NCBI RefSeq assembly: GCF_947179165.1
Contig: NC_077237.1
Span: forward strand, 84,172,341 to 84,236,340
DNA length: 64,000 nucleotides
Reading direction: 5' to 3'
Origin: Solanum dulcamara
Taxonomy: Eukaryota; Streptophyta; Magnoliopsida; Solanales; Solanaceae
A program made the translations under genes and the position numbers. Numbering within the stretch: position 1 is the stretch's first letter; each line of letters starts with the position of its first letter. The notes below the pieces were generated by a model. The model was given only the letters and a program-made list of their open reading frames with translations, was not told where the DNA came from and did no database searches. This document shows, piece by piece, positions 49,020 through 62,810 of this stretch.

Positions 49020-49440
49020 GATAGATCTCATGTTCGAACCCTAAATATCAAATAATATATTTATTAGGAAATGTTTTAGATTTTCAATACGAATTCAAAT
49101 ATAATCAGACCTCAAGAGATATAATTTCGTATTCGAGCTCCGAGAACGAAATATCTTTATTAAGAAATATTTTATATTATTCGATGTGAATTCAAATTTA
49201 GTTAAATTTTAAAAAAAATGATCACTCATATTTGAGTTCTGACTATGAAATTATCTTTATTAAAAAATATTTAGATGTAACCATACCTCAAAAGAAATGA
49301 CCTCGTATTCGAACTTTTAGTACGAAATATCTTTATTAAGAAACATTTTAAATTTTTCAACATAAATTTAAATTTGATCAAACCTATAAAGAAAAAAAAT
49401 CTCATATTCAAGTTCTAAATATGAAATGTCTTTGTTCTGA
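49020..49440. repeat. Degenerate ~110-bp tandem array, about four units
   Basis: Units share a CTCGTATTCGAACTTT-like block, ACGAAATATCTTTATTAAGAA, and GAATTCAAATTTGATCAGACCTC-like sequence. The blocks resemble, in inverted orientation, parts of the array at 4460-5092. Copies are strongly diverged. Confidence 0.65.
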
Positions 49441-49604
49441 TACTGAACACCACGTGAAAAAAAAAAAAAAAACACAAGAGAAGAGGGGGAGGGGGAGACA
49501 ATAGAGTGTGCATCCAATAGAAGATACCTTCCTATTAAAGTTAATAATAATAATAAAAAAGCTTTGCTTTCAGTGTCCTTTCTTTCTCAGATTCTCTTCT
49601 ACTA

Positions 49605-49760
49605 TTTCTCTCCATAAATAGAGAGACCCCATCATCCTTCTTCAATCTTTTCTCATCTCAGCAGCAGTAGGAGGTTCACATAATCTTGGTATTTTCTTGA
49701 GCTATTTGCTTGTAGTTTTATTTCTCTTTTTCCAGATTCAGTGATATAAGGTTCTTGTAT
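49605..49760 (+). promoter_or_regulatory. Probable UBC12 core promoter and 5' leader exon
   Basis: ATAAATA at 49614-49620 could serve as a TATA element. It is preceded by a CT-rich stretch and followed by a pyrimidine-rich leader (CATCCTTCTTCAATC) and CAGCAGCAGTAGGAGG. A donor such as ATATAAG/GTTCTTG near 49749 would start the long 5' UTR intron. The transcription start and donor are inferred, not proven. Confidence 0.45.
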
Positions 49761-52238
49761 GTGTTCTTAATTTTTGTTTTCCAGTTTTGTTCTTACCCAG
49801 ATCGTGAAATCGATTAAATTATATTGGTTTCTCTTTAATTTGAACCCCTTTTGATAAATTTGTGATTTTTCAAGAATTTTGTCCAGATATTATGTTTATT
49901 GGTGGCGTGTTTGATCTTAGTTGATGGTCTCTCTTATTTGGTTATAGTTGAAATTGACTTAATTTGTTGTTGTTGTTAACTTTTTAAGTTGTGGGTAGTG
50001 GAAAAAGTGCTAGTTTAGAGAACCTCTCAAAAAAAGTTCTTTTTTTTGGCATTATTAGATGTTGGTTCTTGGTTGATACGTTGTTTGGACTTTTCAAAGT
50101 TGGTGTGTCGGATTCTCAAAGTAGTGTATTTTTGGATGATCGTGCCACTGGTGTGGCATTAATTGCTCTAGTTTTGTTAAAGGTCAAGTATTTTCTTGCG
50201 TCTTTCCAAAGTAATGGCACACCCCTGGGAAGCTACAATTGCAGCATTATTTTTGGAGAGCCTGAGCAATATAGCCAGTTTGTGATCTTATTTTTTGAGC
50301 CTGAATAAGTGTTTGAAACTACAATTGTTGTTTCCTAGTTTATTTGCTCTAGTTTTGTTAAAGCTCAAGTATTTTCTTGTGTCTTTCCAAAAGAATGGCA
50401 CACCCGTGGGAATCTACAATTGCGGCACTATTTTTGGAGAGCCTGAGCAACATAGCCAGTTTGTTATTTTTGAGAGGGAATACGTGTTTGAAGCTACAAT
50501 TGTTGTTTCCTAGTTCAATTGCTCTAGTTTTGTTAAAGCTCAAGTATTTCCTTGCGTCTTTCCAAAATAATGCTGCTATATGATAAAACAGAAAAGGGCA
50601 AGCTTGATTGATGTTGAATTTTACTTTTGACTTGGGAAATTGTCCCAAGCTAGAGTTGAGTGCAGGGTTGTCTACGTATATCTCTTTTAAGATCATTATC
50701 TTTAGTTCTGGCCGCGAATAGGTTCAGCGATAGTACCCGCTGTTGGAAAAAATAGTGTTATCTCTAAAGGGAATATTCATTATTGATATACTCTTAATGT
50801 CCATAACCAGCGGCGAATTTATAGCCTAAAACTGGGGCATGTGAATCTGTGGTCTTTCTGTAGAACTACGTATTTTATGTAAATATTTTCTATAGGCTAT
50901 AGGAAGGCTAAATGGTGCACTTGGTTGAATGTTGAGTTATTTACCTAGAGGACTAGGGATCAATTCATACTTAATACAAGTTTCGTTCTTTTTTTTTTAT
51001 TGGTGCATCCATGTTCTAGAAATCCCAGATTCACCTCTGTCCATAAAAAACAACTTGAATTTCTGTTATGCAAATTGCTTTTTTGCCATTGAATAACTAT
51101 TATTATGAGATTATATTTCTAGTTAATCCTCTCTCGTATTCCATCTATTAAATTCCTTGAATAGCCTTCAATTGACTTCAATGGCATTTGCAATATTCAA
51201 AGGGTTACACTTTCCAAAAGTGAGCCATTGTCCATTATATTTTGTTCTCAGATGTTGGCATCTCTTCCTTATTTAATCCTATATATTCTCTCTGTCTTTC
51301 CACTTTGGTTAGTGAGACAATCAATAGACAGTACTAAGAAACAAAATCTCTTCTTCTCCATTTCTTGAATGCTGGGTTTTCTTTTAAATAAATCTTTGTT
51401 AGTTTTTATGCTCCTAGTTTTATACTAGAAGAGTTTGTTGAACCCTGGGGATACACATACACAGGGTGAACTATCCTTAAGAATAGTGTCTTTGACACGC
51501 CTCAAGCTTTCAAGAGTTCTCTACAGATTTCGTGATTAAGTATTTTTCGAAAGATTTCCAACGCCCGCAACGAAAGGATACAAAATTCCAAAGCTTAAAT
51601 GGTAGTGAAATAAAAAACACAAAAGTTTTAGTTTTAGTTTTCTGCTTTAAAGCTTGGAAGAGTTATTGGAATATTTCGCTGAAACATTGGCTAGTTATAA
51701 AAAGAAATGATTTTTCTATTCTTTATTCATATTAGCACAGGAGGGTAGTTGATTCAGAAGACTTACAATCTTTAAATCTCAGATTTAGCAAGCACAGCAC
51801 AATATGTTAGAAGTAAAAGATCCATTCAAGTGATACCAACTTGCTGAGATTAAGTTTATTTGTTGTTACATTTAAACCTGTAATATTAGTGTATATGAGG
51901 AATCCTTTTATATTGATTAAAGACTTGTTTATCGCTATAAGAATAAATGCGAGTTTTGAAGTACCTTTAGTTCTAGAGAACTTCTAATTTGCGTTATTAT
52001 TCAATATGAAATGGACTTGAATAACATGTAATGATACCGAAGATTTATATTTTCGAACCCAAATACTTTGGGGTGGAGGCTTAGTTGACAACTGCAGTTT
52101 TTTTTTTAGTTTTTTTTTTTACGTACGTACGTGTTGTTATTTGTACTTATAAATGTAAAGATGGAGAAGACTCATTTTTCATGTATTTTATCTCGTAATT
52201 CTTATTATGGTTCAATGTGATGCATTTTGCTTTTGTAG
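49761..52238 (+). other. Long 5' UTR intron of UBC12
   Basis: The acceptor TTTTGTAG ends at 52238, six bases before the ATG, so an untranslated upstream exon is needed. T-rich composition fits a leader intron. It carries MITE-derived tandem repeats at 50078-50585; otherwise no gene is seen. Confidence 0.55.
50078..50585. repeat. MITE remnant and 2.4-copy ~178-bp tandem repeat
   Basis: 50078-50160 resembles the left part of the TTGCTCGGACTC MITE (TTTGGACTTTTCAAAG, TCGGATTCTC, GTAGTGTATTTTTGGA). Units starting at about 50161, 50342 and 50517 then repeat GCTCTAGTTTTGTTAAAG, TTTCCAAA, ATGGCACACCC and TTTTTGGAGAGCCTGAGCAA, the last being a degraded MITE end. The third unit is truncated. Confidence 0.8.
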
Positions 52239-52243
52239 GGACC

Positions 52244-54709
52244 ATGATTAAGTTATTTAAAGTAAAGGAGAAACAGAGAGAGCTTGCTGAAAACGCAAAT
52301 GGAAAGCCACAGGTTAAGAAACAAAGTGCAGGAGAGCTGCGTCTTCATAAAGGTATTCCCTTTTCCCCTTTCTTCATGAAATCTTTTAAATCAAATAAGT
52401 ACTTTAACCATTTCGTTTCATGAAGGTATTTTTCTTATTTCTTTCTGCATGCCAAATTGGTCAATTAAGATTTGATTAGCAAGGGTTTCATTTCAGTTGT
52501 GTGTTTACCTTCCTTATAGATCTTCCATGTCAAGTTTAAGATGAAATAGTGTACTCTGGTTATAATTTGAGACATGAGAAGTTGTGGCTCATAACATGAA
52601 CCAGTTTTCTCCTCTTTGGTACCATGGAAACACGTGGCAGTGTGTAGTGAATATAGAATCTTCCAAATGTAAGATGATCCTGAGAAAGGTCTTCGGTAAT
52701 CTCGGTAGGCCAGTGCTGCCAAAGGCGCTTAAGCCCTAAATTGAGGCGTGAAATATGTTGATCACTTCACCTCGATTAACGTGTGCTTTAGTGTCGTCAT
52801 CAAGGCTCTAAGACATACTTTTTCTTTCCATGAGCCTCTCTTGAAGAGGCGATACTAAACAATTGATATTTTACTATATCGTTATTTATCTTTTTTCAAT
52901 TTCTTTGTCCATATTTTTGTTGTTCATGCTTATTATTGTTAGTCTGGATTAAACATATATGTTTGTCCCTTTTCTCCATTGTGCCTTTTTTCATTAAAGT
53001 TCACACTTTATTTGCGCTTTGTGCTTAAAGCCCCAACAGACATTAGAGATTTTTTGTGCTCTTTGCTTTCGATAACACTGTGGTAGGCTGAAAAAATGGT
53101 AAGTTAAGAGAGAATGTAGTACTTCCTGATAAAAAAAGAACCAAAAAATAGAAAATGTAGTACTTCACTGGAGGTGGTGGGTGTCATTGATCTCAGTATT
53201 TCACGAATAGTGCGTCCTTCGGCTACTAGTTAACAGGTCCTTGCTTTGTATTTCTAGCATCCAGCATGTGTGTCGAAGTGGAACCCTCTTAAGGTTGTTC
53301 TTTGTGACAGTGAAGGTAAGAAGTGGGAGGTTGGAGTGTTGGAGGAGGGTTGGTGTAAATGGAGGCCAAAAGGCAGTGAAAGTTGGAGTTTCCCCCAATT
53401 TCATATTTCATCATTCAAGTGTTTCCCAAATCTCCCGTATATTGCTTTGGAGATTTGATGTCATTCATTATCATTTCTATTTTGACTCCTTTTACTTGTA
53501 TAGAGGCGATAGTTGTGTTAAAATTGACCACCCGCTGTTGAAGATTGATGTTGCTTGAACCTCTGTATGTGACAGCTAACTGCATGTGACTCTCACATAT
53601 AGAGGAAGAGTGAAAAGAGAAGATTGTTGTTGCTTGATGCAAAGCACGTTCTAATGAAACTTCTTTTTTTCCCCTTCTTTTGATTGGTAAACTTTTTGAC
53701 GAAAGTTCATGAATGATTGTATCAGTTTCTTCCTTCATTGCCCCATTCTCGGATTCATCATAGAATGTTTCCCCTTACTAAAAAGAATCTAAAAAAGGAA
53801 TCTATTTATATCTCTTTGTTCCGGGTGGTTCTTTTTCTCCGGCGACTATTTCTTTGGCTTCTATTTTTTTCCACACAATGAAATTGTGATGGCCGTAACG
53901 TTTATCTTGTTCCCTGTAGATATCAGTGAACTAAATCTACCTAAAACATGTAGCATAGCATTCCCTAATGGAAAAGATGACCTCATGAACTTTGAAGTCA
54001 CCATTCGGCCCGATGAAGGATATTATATGTAAGTAGTATTGCTGAACTATTCTCTCTCTTTTAATGGAGTAAATTCCTGAAAAAAGTTTACTTCAACTTG
54101 GATGTGCCTTTCTGCTCTTTTATTTGTATGGAAGTTTGGTGCACTTCAAGTTAGCTTTCCTCGGTGCTGTAACATACATTGTATTATTTGTTCGTATTCA
54201 GGGGTGGAACTTTTGTCTTCTCTTTCCATATTTCTCCTATCTATCCTCACGAGGCTCCAAAGGTCAAGTGCAAGACGAAGGTGGGTATAGCCTTTTCTTT
54301 TCAACTCTCTTTTAATTTCTTGAAGAATGAATTTAGACTCCAATTGTTTATCATTAGCTCTGGTAACTCGGATTTTGCAGGTTTACCACCCGAACATCGA
54401 CTTGGAAGGCAATGTATGTCTCAACATTCTTCGCGAAGACTGGAAACCTGTGCTCAACATCAACACAATAATCTATGGCTTATATCATCTGTTCACGGTA
54501 CTTTAACTTCCTCTAGTTTGATGTACTAAACTACTTTAGTAGTTGGTAGTTTAGAACTTCCGATTCTGCAGGAACCCAATCACGAGGATCCCCTCAATCA
54601 TGAAGCGGCTGCTGTGTTGAGTGACAACCCGAAGATGTTCGAGTCCAATGTCAGAAGGGCAATGTCTGGAGGATATGTAGGGCAAACGTTCTTCCAACGT
54701 TGCATGTAA
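52244..54709 (+). CDS. UBC12: NEDD8-conjugating enzyme E2 (UBC12/RCE1)
   Basis: Coding exons: 52244-52352, 53920-54028, 54202-54280, 54381-54497, 54572-54709; all GT-AG and in phase, 183 aa. The N-terminal tail [17 protein letters not shown] is the UBC12-specific segment that docks on the NEDD8 E1, and [14 protein letters not shown] matches Arabidopsis RCE1. The UBC core has SFPNGKDD-type sequence, [20 protein letters not shown] and the catalytic Cys at 112 in [13 protein letters not shown]. The HPN motif is kept. It transfers NEDD8 (RUB) from the AXR1-ECR1 E1 to cullins with RBX1, so it supports SCF ligases in auxin and other signalling. The C-terminus ends FFQRCM. No defects are seen. Confidence 0.96.
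52700..53095. repeat. Dispersed repeat in UBC12 intron
   Basis: Contains GCCAAAGGCGCTTAAGCCCT near one end and GCGCTTTGTGCTTAAAGCCC near the other, with GTAGGCCAGTG and GTAGGCTGA flanks. AGGCGCTTAAGCC-type sequence is widespread in nightshade genomes. Its class is not clear; the ends may be inverted but are degraded. Confidence 0.4.
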
Positions 54710-56107
54710 CGTCTCGAATAGAGAATTGATTAGTTGATGATTCTCCTCCGGAAGTTGAGAGCTCTCAAAAGTCTGTAAAGTTGGATGCAGAACCATTTTT
54801 ACATGTGGTCATTGTGAAAAAGATTGAGTGCAAAATGTGATTAGATATATGTAAAAACTTAAAACCTGCAGAAAGTTTTTTGTATGATAAAAGAGTGTAA
54901 ACTTTGCAACAACTCATTCAAGAAAGGTTGAAGGTGTAGAGACCTCTGCTTGGATGAAGTTTTGTACAATTTGCATTTATGTACTTGCTATATCTTGCGT
55001 CAATTATCGTATTATTTTATGGCAGTAACTGTTCTATTTTTAATATGCATTGTTATGCTTTCTTTAGCATTTTGATTTTGCCTTCTTCACTCTCATTGTT
55101 TCTTTCTTCAAATTGTCTTTGTATTGTTTTTACTTGAGCTGAGGGTCTATCGGAAACAAATTTTTTATCTTATAGGAGTAAAGTATGTGTCCACACTATT
55201 CTCTTTTCAGATCCTACTTGTGACTACACTGGATATGTGAAACGACATTATTTTAATTTTTAAATATTCTTATTTTTATTTGTTTTATTTCAATTTTTTT
55301 TAAAAAGTGAAATGTATATATCTGACTGAAAAAGAAAAACATTGATTTCCTCAGCAAATAATAGATTTATTTCCTACGTGGCAGATTTCTATTGGCTGGT
55401 TGACTGCATTAATAATTAAAGAGACAACTCTGCTAACAAATCATTTTGTAGCAGAAAGAAAAAAAGATGTGAAATATAAAAGAAGAATTGTTCCCCACCC
55501 ACAAGGCCATAATCTCACAACATGTGCTTTGGTTTTGTACAGTTACTTGAAATCTTATATTATATAGTAGTGTGACTTTTGATTTGATTCAAAATGAAAA
55601 TTGCAATAATAATTTAACGTATATATTCTGTAAATCTCAATTTATGTACACTACTTTTATCTGTAACATTTTAGAATATTTAATATCATTTGGCCCTTAT
55701 ATTTCATTTTACGTGACAATCTCCATTTCTTTTTAATAACTTGATCAAATTATCGCTCTTCACTATTTTTTTTATAATTAAATTTGGTTTTTATTTGCAA
55801 TTATAGTTTCAACGGATCAGTAAAAGGAGGATTATGCAAGTATAGGTTATGTGAGTATAAGTTATTTCATTTTTTTATTCTTATAAAATAATACACAAAT
55901 TTCTACATAACTTAATATATGTATTAATTATGCAAGTTGCTAAATTACAAATCAAATATCTTATTTTTAATTTTATATATGAATAACTTACTTCTTAACT
56001 AGCTACCAAACATTGTAAAACTTACATAGAAACTAATATAAAAATAAGACGTCTCTTTACTAGCTACCAAACGATCTCTTTGATTAATTATAAACTATAT
56101 ATACATA
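54710..56107. other. UBC12 3' UTR and AT-rich intergenic DNA
   Basis: 54710 to about 55030 is moderately AT-rich and likely the UBC12 3' UTR. The remainder is AT-rich, with pieces such as CTAGCTACCAAACG that belong to decayed copies of the following foldback family. Confidence 0.4.
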
Positions 56108-56428
56108 GGAATAGTTTGGTAGCTGGTTAGAGTTATACATGTATTAATAATGTAGTGATTAGTTATGAGTGAATCTCTATATTATTTATGTATGTATTAT
56201 GTATGCAATGATTAGTTATTTCACCTTCTATCCTGTATAAAATAATACATCAGTTTCTTCGTACCTTATATTAGTATAGTTATGCATATTTCTAAATTGT
56301 CAATCAAACATTGTATTAGTTTCATACATGAATAACTTATTTTCTATCTATCCACTAAACATCGTATAAATTATATAAAAAATAATACATGAATAACTTA
56401 TTTTTTATCCAGCTACCAAACGACTCGA
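56108..56428. mobile_element. ~320-bp MITE, TIR AGTTTGGTAGCTGG
   Basis: Left end AGTTTGGTAGCTGGTTAG, right end CCAGCTACCAAACGACT, inverted. The AT-rich interior has repeated ATACATGAATAACTTA-like blocks. It resembles hAT-type MITEs. No target duplication could be fixed. Confidence 0.6.
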
Positions 56429-56973
56429 CACGCTATAATATACCTATGTGTACACAACACACACACAAGACAACACCAATACCCATAAAGAAAAACATCA
56501 AAGATTCTTCTAGGCGGAATTCATCGGTGGACCCCTAAAGTTGACACCAACTTTCACTTAGACAACTCAGCTAGACTTTGTTCATTTTAGACACCTCAAG
56601 TAAGGCCCCGATGTGTCATTTTGACACTTTGTGCTGACTTGGTACATTGCGGTGCTGCACCCATTTTGAGTACATGAAGAGCGTTTTTTTTAAAAAAAAT
56701 ATATTTTTTTCTTCTTCTTCTTCATTTTTTAGTTACCATTTTTCACCCATGGTAAAATAGATTTGAGCCAAATATAAAGTGAATTCGAATGCCACGAGAT
56801 TTTCTCAAGCCTAAACACCTTTTTTAGTTTTGTTGCCTTCTTCATCCTCGAAATAATTTGAAAAACATCGACAAAAATTTTTAAAATTTTTCAAATCATT
56901 TTAAAGTCATCTTCGTAAAATTTTCAAAATAGTTAAAGTATCTTAAAAGTTTTTCTAAAGATGATATGCGTAA
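56429..56973. other. Intergenic DNA with repeat-like segment
   Basis: 56510-56650 (GGACCCCTAAAGTTGACACC, CATTTTAGACACCTCAAG) looks like part of a dispersed repeat. No gene is seen. Confidence 0.4.
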
Positions 56974-57100
56974 GGTTGGGGTGGGTGGGGGGATGAAGAT
57001 CTGGTGGGACAGAGGAGGGGTTGGGGTTGGAGAAGACGACGGGAGGGGTGGGTGGTGTTGGAGAGACCACTGGGAGGGTGGGGGGGGGTAGGGGATTAAT
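56974..57100 (+). other. G-rich block with quadruplex potential
   Basis: Many runs of three or more G on the plus strand, e.g. GGTTGGGGTGGGTGGGGGG at the start and GGGAGGGTGGGGGGGGGTAG near the end. It stands out in AT-rich surroundings and lies about 0.7 kb upstream of the BES1/BZR1 gene. Confidence 0.75.
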
Positions 57101-59856
<2,756 letters not shown>

Positions 59857-61438
59857 TTGGGATTCTCTGATTTAGTTAGCTGATGAAGGCACTTTGTGTT
59901 CCAGTGGATTGTACGAGCTTCGTCTGGTGAGATATTGCACAAACGTAGATCTTGCATAAATTGCTTCATAGGATGGATTGGTTTTTCTCTGTTGCTATTT
60001 ACCTTATGTATAACATTCTTTTCCCTATTTTCCCCTTATCTGAAAAGAATTTATACAGGTCTTATCACAAGCATTTCGTGTAGATATATGCTTTGTTTAT
60101 GTCGATAATCATTTTCTTCATTGTGTAGACTAGATGGATCTTCTTTACAAATATGAACTATCCACATTTTTCTATTAGAACTCGATTTTTTTCAATTGAA
60201 GTCGATGATGTACCTCTCTGATGTTTTTCGTGCACATCATGTAGACATCAAGCGCATTACATACATTCGAACTGTTTATAATCTATGCCACTCTGTTTCT
60301 TTGTTTTGTGTTTCATGCAGGGACTATGCATCTTGTTATCAGATCCCTGAAAAGGGATGAATAGGGCTTTGATAAGAACCAAATGGTTGTGTTTCATTCC
60401 AATTTGTGATAACACTGACTAAAAGTGACGACATTCACCAGAAAGTACAAGTAGCAAACACTGAAAATAATATAAGAAAACTTCACTTGAGATGGTTTGG
60501 CAATGATCTAAAATGGTGAATCAAGGTGATCAAGTAGAGACCTAAAATCACACACAAGGAGTTGTCTTGAAATACCTACAATATTTTGCAGACTCAGTGA
60601 AAGGTAAGATGCAATCAAAAATAATTATGTCAAATTGACTCTTTGTAAACCGAATTTTGTGACACATAAAAAGCAATCAATACCACTCACTATGCCTGTT
60701 GTACAGTCTCAGATCTGAAAGATGTAGCCAAATATGGCTGCTTAAAAATTTCCCCCGAAAGTCATTTTTATCATTCTTAAGAAACTTGTTTTCTTTAGAG
60801 AAAATATTTTTCAAATTATTTTTAAGTGAAAATATTTCCCCCCATACCAAATACACCCTAAATTTATTATATTTCTAAAATTATGATTGTGCCCGTCATT
60901 AATTTACTACTTGTTTTGTGTTATCAGTTTTGCGTGGGATAAATAAATGAAGGATCTGCCTGAGTCCCTTGATAGCGTGTTGTGTTGGTAGATAAGAACC
61001 TTAACAACTATGTATAGTAACTGTGAGACTTGCAAATACCTTCATTTTCATCACGTATTATCATGTGTAATTTCACCAAATTTGGACCTTCGCCTTACTT
61101 GGTAGCATGTTGCATTCTTACCTCCAGTTTATCGTCTACTTTTGATTCACACATTTTACAAACAAGCTTGATGTAAACATTGTATTGTATATCTCCAGAG
61201 CAAGATTAACCAGCTCCAACATTCAAAGCTGTAAGTGAACAATCAGCTATCATAGAATCACCACGATAGGTTGATAGGTCCATACCCTGTCAAACAAGCC
61301 ATCCAACGGTGATGAAAACTATCCAAACTGGAAGAAACACAAGTAAATCCAACCAAACAAGATTCAGGGCCAACCACAGTAGTACATAATTAATACGTCA
61401 TGAGAATCACAAAAAAACATAGGCAAATTGAATGCTAC
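59857..61438. other. BES1/BZR1 3' UTR and intergenic DNA
   Basis: 59857 to about 60350 is T-rich and likely includes the 3' UTR. Beyond that I see no supported gene. A minus-strand stretch at about 61230-61400 has short open frames but no family I recognise. Confidence 0.35.
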
Positions 61439-61673
61439 ATCAGAGGGGATTCAATCGATATATAATAGGCAAAATAACAAATATCAACCAAAAAAAATTA
61501 ATGAGGCCATCGAAAGAGCTTTTTAGGGTTCAATTCCTCACACTCTAACCACAATTTCCAATCAGAGGGATTTAATCGATATATAATAGGCAAAGTAAGC
61601 AATTTGCATCAAAAAATAAATTACAAATTCATCTCAGGGTTCAATTCCCCGCTCTAACCACAATTTCTAATCT
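61439..61673. repeat. Two-copy ~120-bp tandem duplication
   Basis: Units start at 61439 and 61561 with ATCAGAGG(G)GATT and share AATCGATATATAATAGGCAA, GGGTTCAATTCC and CTCTAACCACAATTTC. The middles differ. Confidence 0.85.
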
Positions 61674-62089
61674 TTTTAGTTTTTTTTTTCCTTTTTTATA
61701 AAAGTTTAATCTCAAATCCTGCCATCAAAACAAAAGCAGCAGAATAGAGAAAATAGTCAAATGTCCCCATTAACTTATATTCGAATTTTCATCTACACAC
61801 TTTAACTTTACATTGATGGGTGTATACTAAACCTCTTAATACGGTGGTAATATGTATTTAATGTGGGTTACGTATGATTTGAAACTTTAATAACACATGT
61901 AAGTCGATTGTTTAGGGTTAAATTCTAATTGAATTAGGACCTTTTTCTTGACTATTTTTAGGAATTTTAGTGTTAGTAGAAAATTTTTATTTGTTTTTTT
62001 GGGCTTTTTCTGGCTATATTCCTTATTGGACAGTTTTTTTGACTATTTTGTAGCCTATTTATTATGTTTATTATAGTCAATATTTAATA
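61674..62089. other. AT-rich intergenic DNA
   Basis: No gene or clear repeat. Confidence 0.35.
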
Positions 62090-62810
62090 TTATTAAAATA
62101 ATATTATAATAATTGAAGAAAAATAGAGAAAAAACGATTTCATCTAAAGAAAAGTATTTTGATGAAGGCCAAAAAGTTTAAACAACATTATTAAGACCTT
62201 TGTGCTTTTAATATAGTTTAGATAGATAGATAAGTTTTTTTTGTATACATTCATTACACATTGTATATCGTATCAAAAAATACATATACAAATAAACTAT
62301 TAAAAAATATAATAGCATTAAAATACATGTAATATTTATTTAAATAATAAAATAGATACTATCTTTGTAACATTGCCAATCACAAAACCCTCAAATTTAA
62401 TAATAACACAAAACTTTAGTAAAGAACTCCTAAATTTAAAAAGAGCTCAACGTGCTAAAAGTTTCCTAATACAATTCGTCAAAAGTTTCCTACTACAATT
62501 TGTCTTGTGTTACAATAATAATAATAAAAAGTGTTCTAAACTTCAAGAAATTGAAAGTGCACGGAATTAATCGCTTAACATTTGATTCCAATTAGCTTAG
62601 GATTTATGACGTTAGCATTTATTATCATTAACTTAGGATTTACATTATATGTAATATTTAATATCATTAATATACTGATTTAATAATTGAAGGAAAAGGA
62701 TGAAAGGATAATTTTGTCTAAAGTGAACTTTTTTAATAAGGGGCAAAAAGTCCAATCAATATTTTAAGGATCTTTATATTTTTAATATAGTACTAGTCAA
62801 GTGTATGTGT
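62090..62810. repeat. Pair of diverged ~150-bp direct repeats
   Basis: 62085-62230 and 62655-62800 share AATAATTGAAG, ATTT(C/T)(A/G)TCTAAAG, a GGCCAAAAAGT/GGGCAAAAAGT block, AAGGATCTTTATA-like sequence and TTTTAATATAGT. Probably two old copies of one AT-rich non-autonomous element. Confidence 0.55.

Noticed and set aside
50358..50696. 112-codon minus-strand frame
   Set aside because: It spans the tandem repeats in the UBC12 leader intron and repeats itself; an accidental frame in duplicated DNA.
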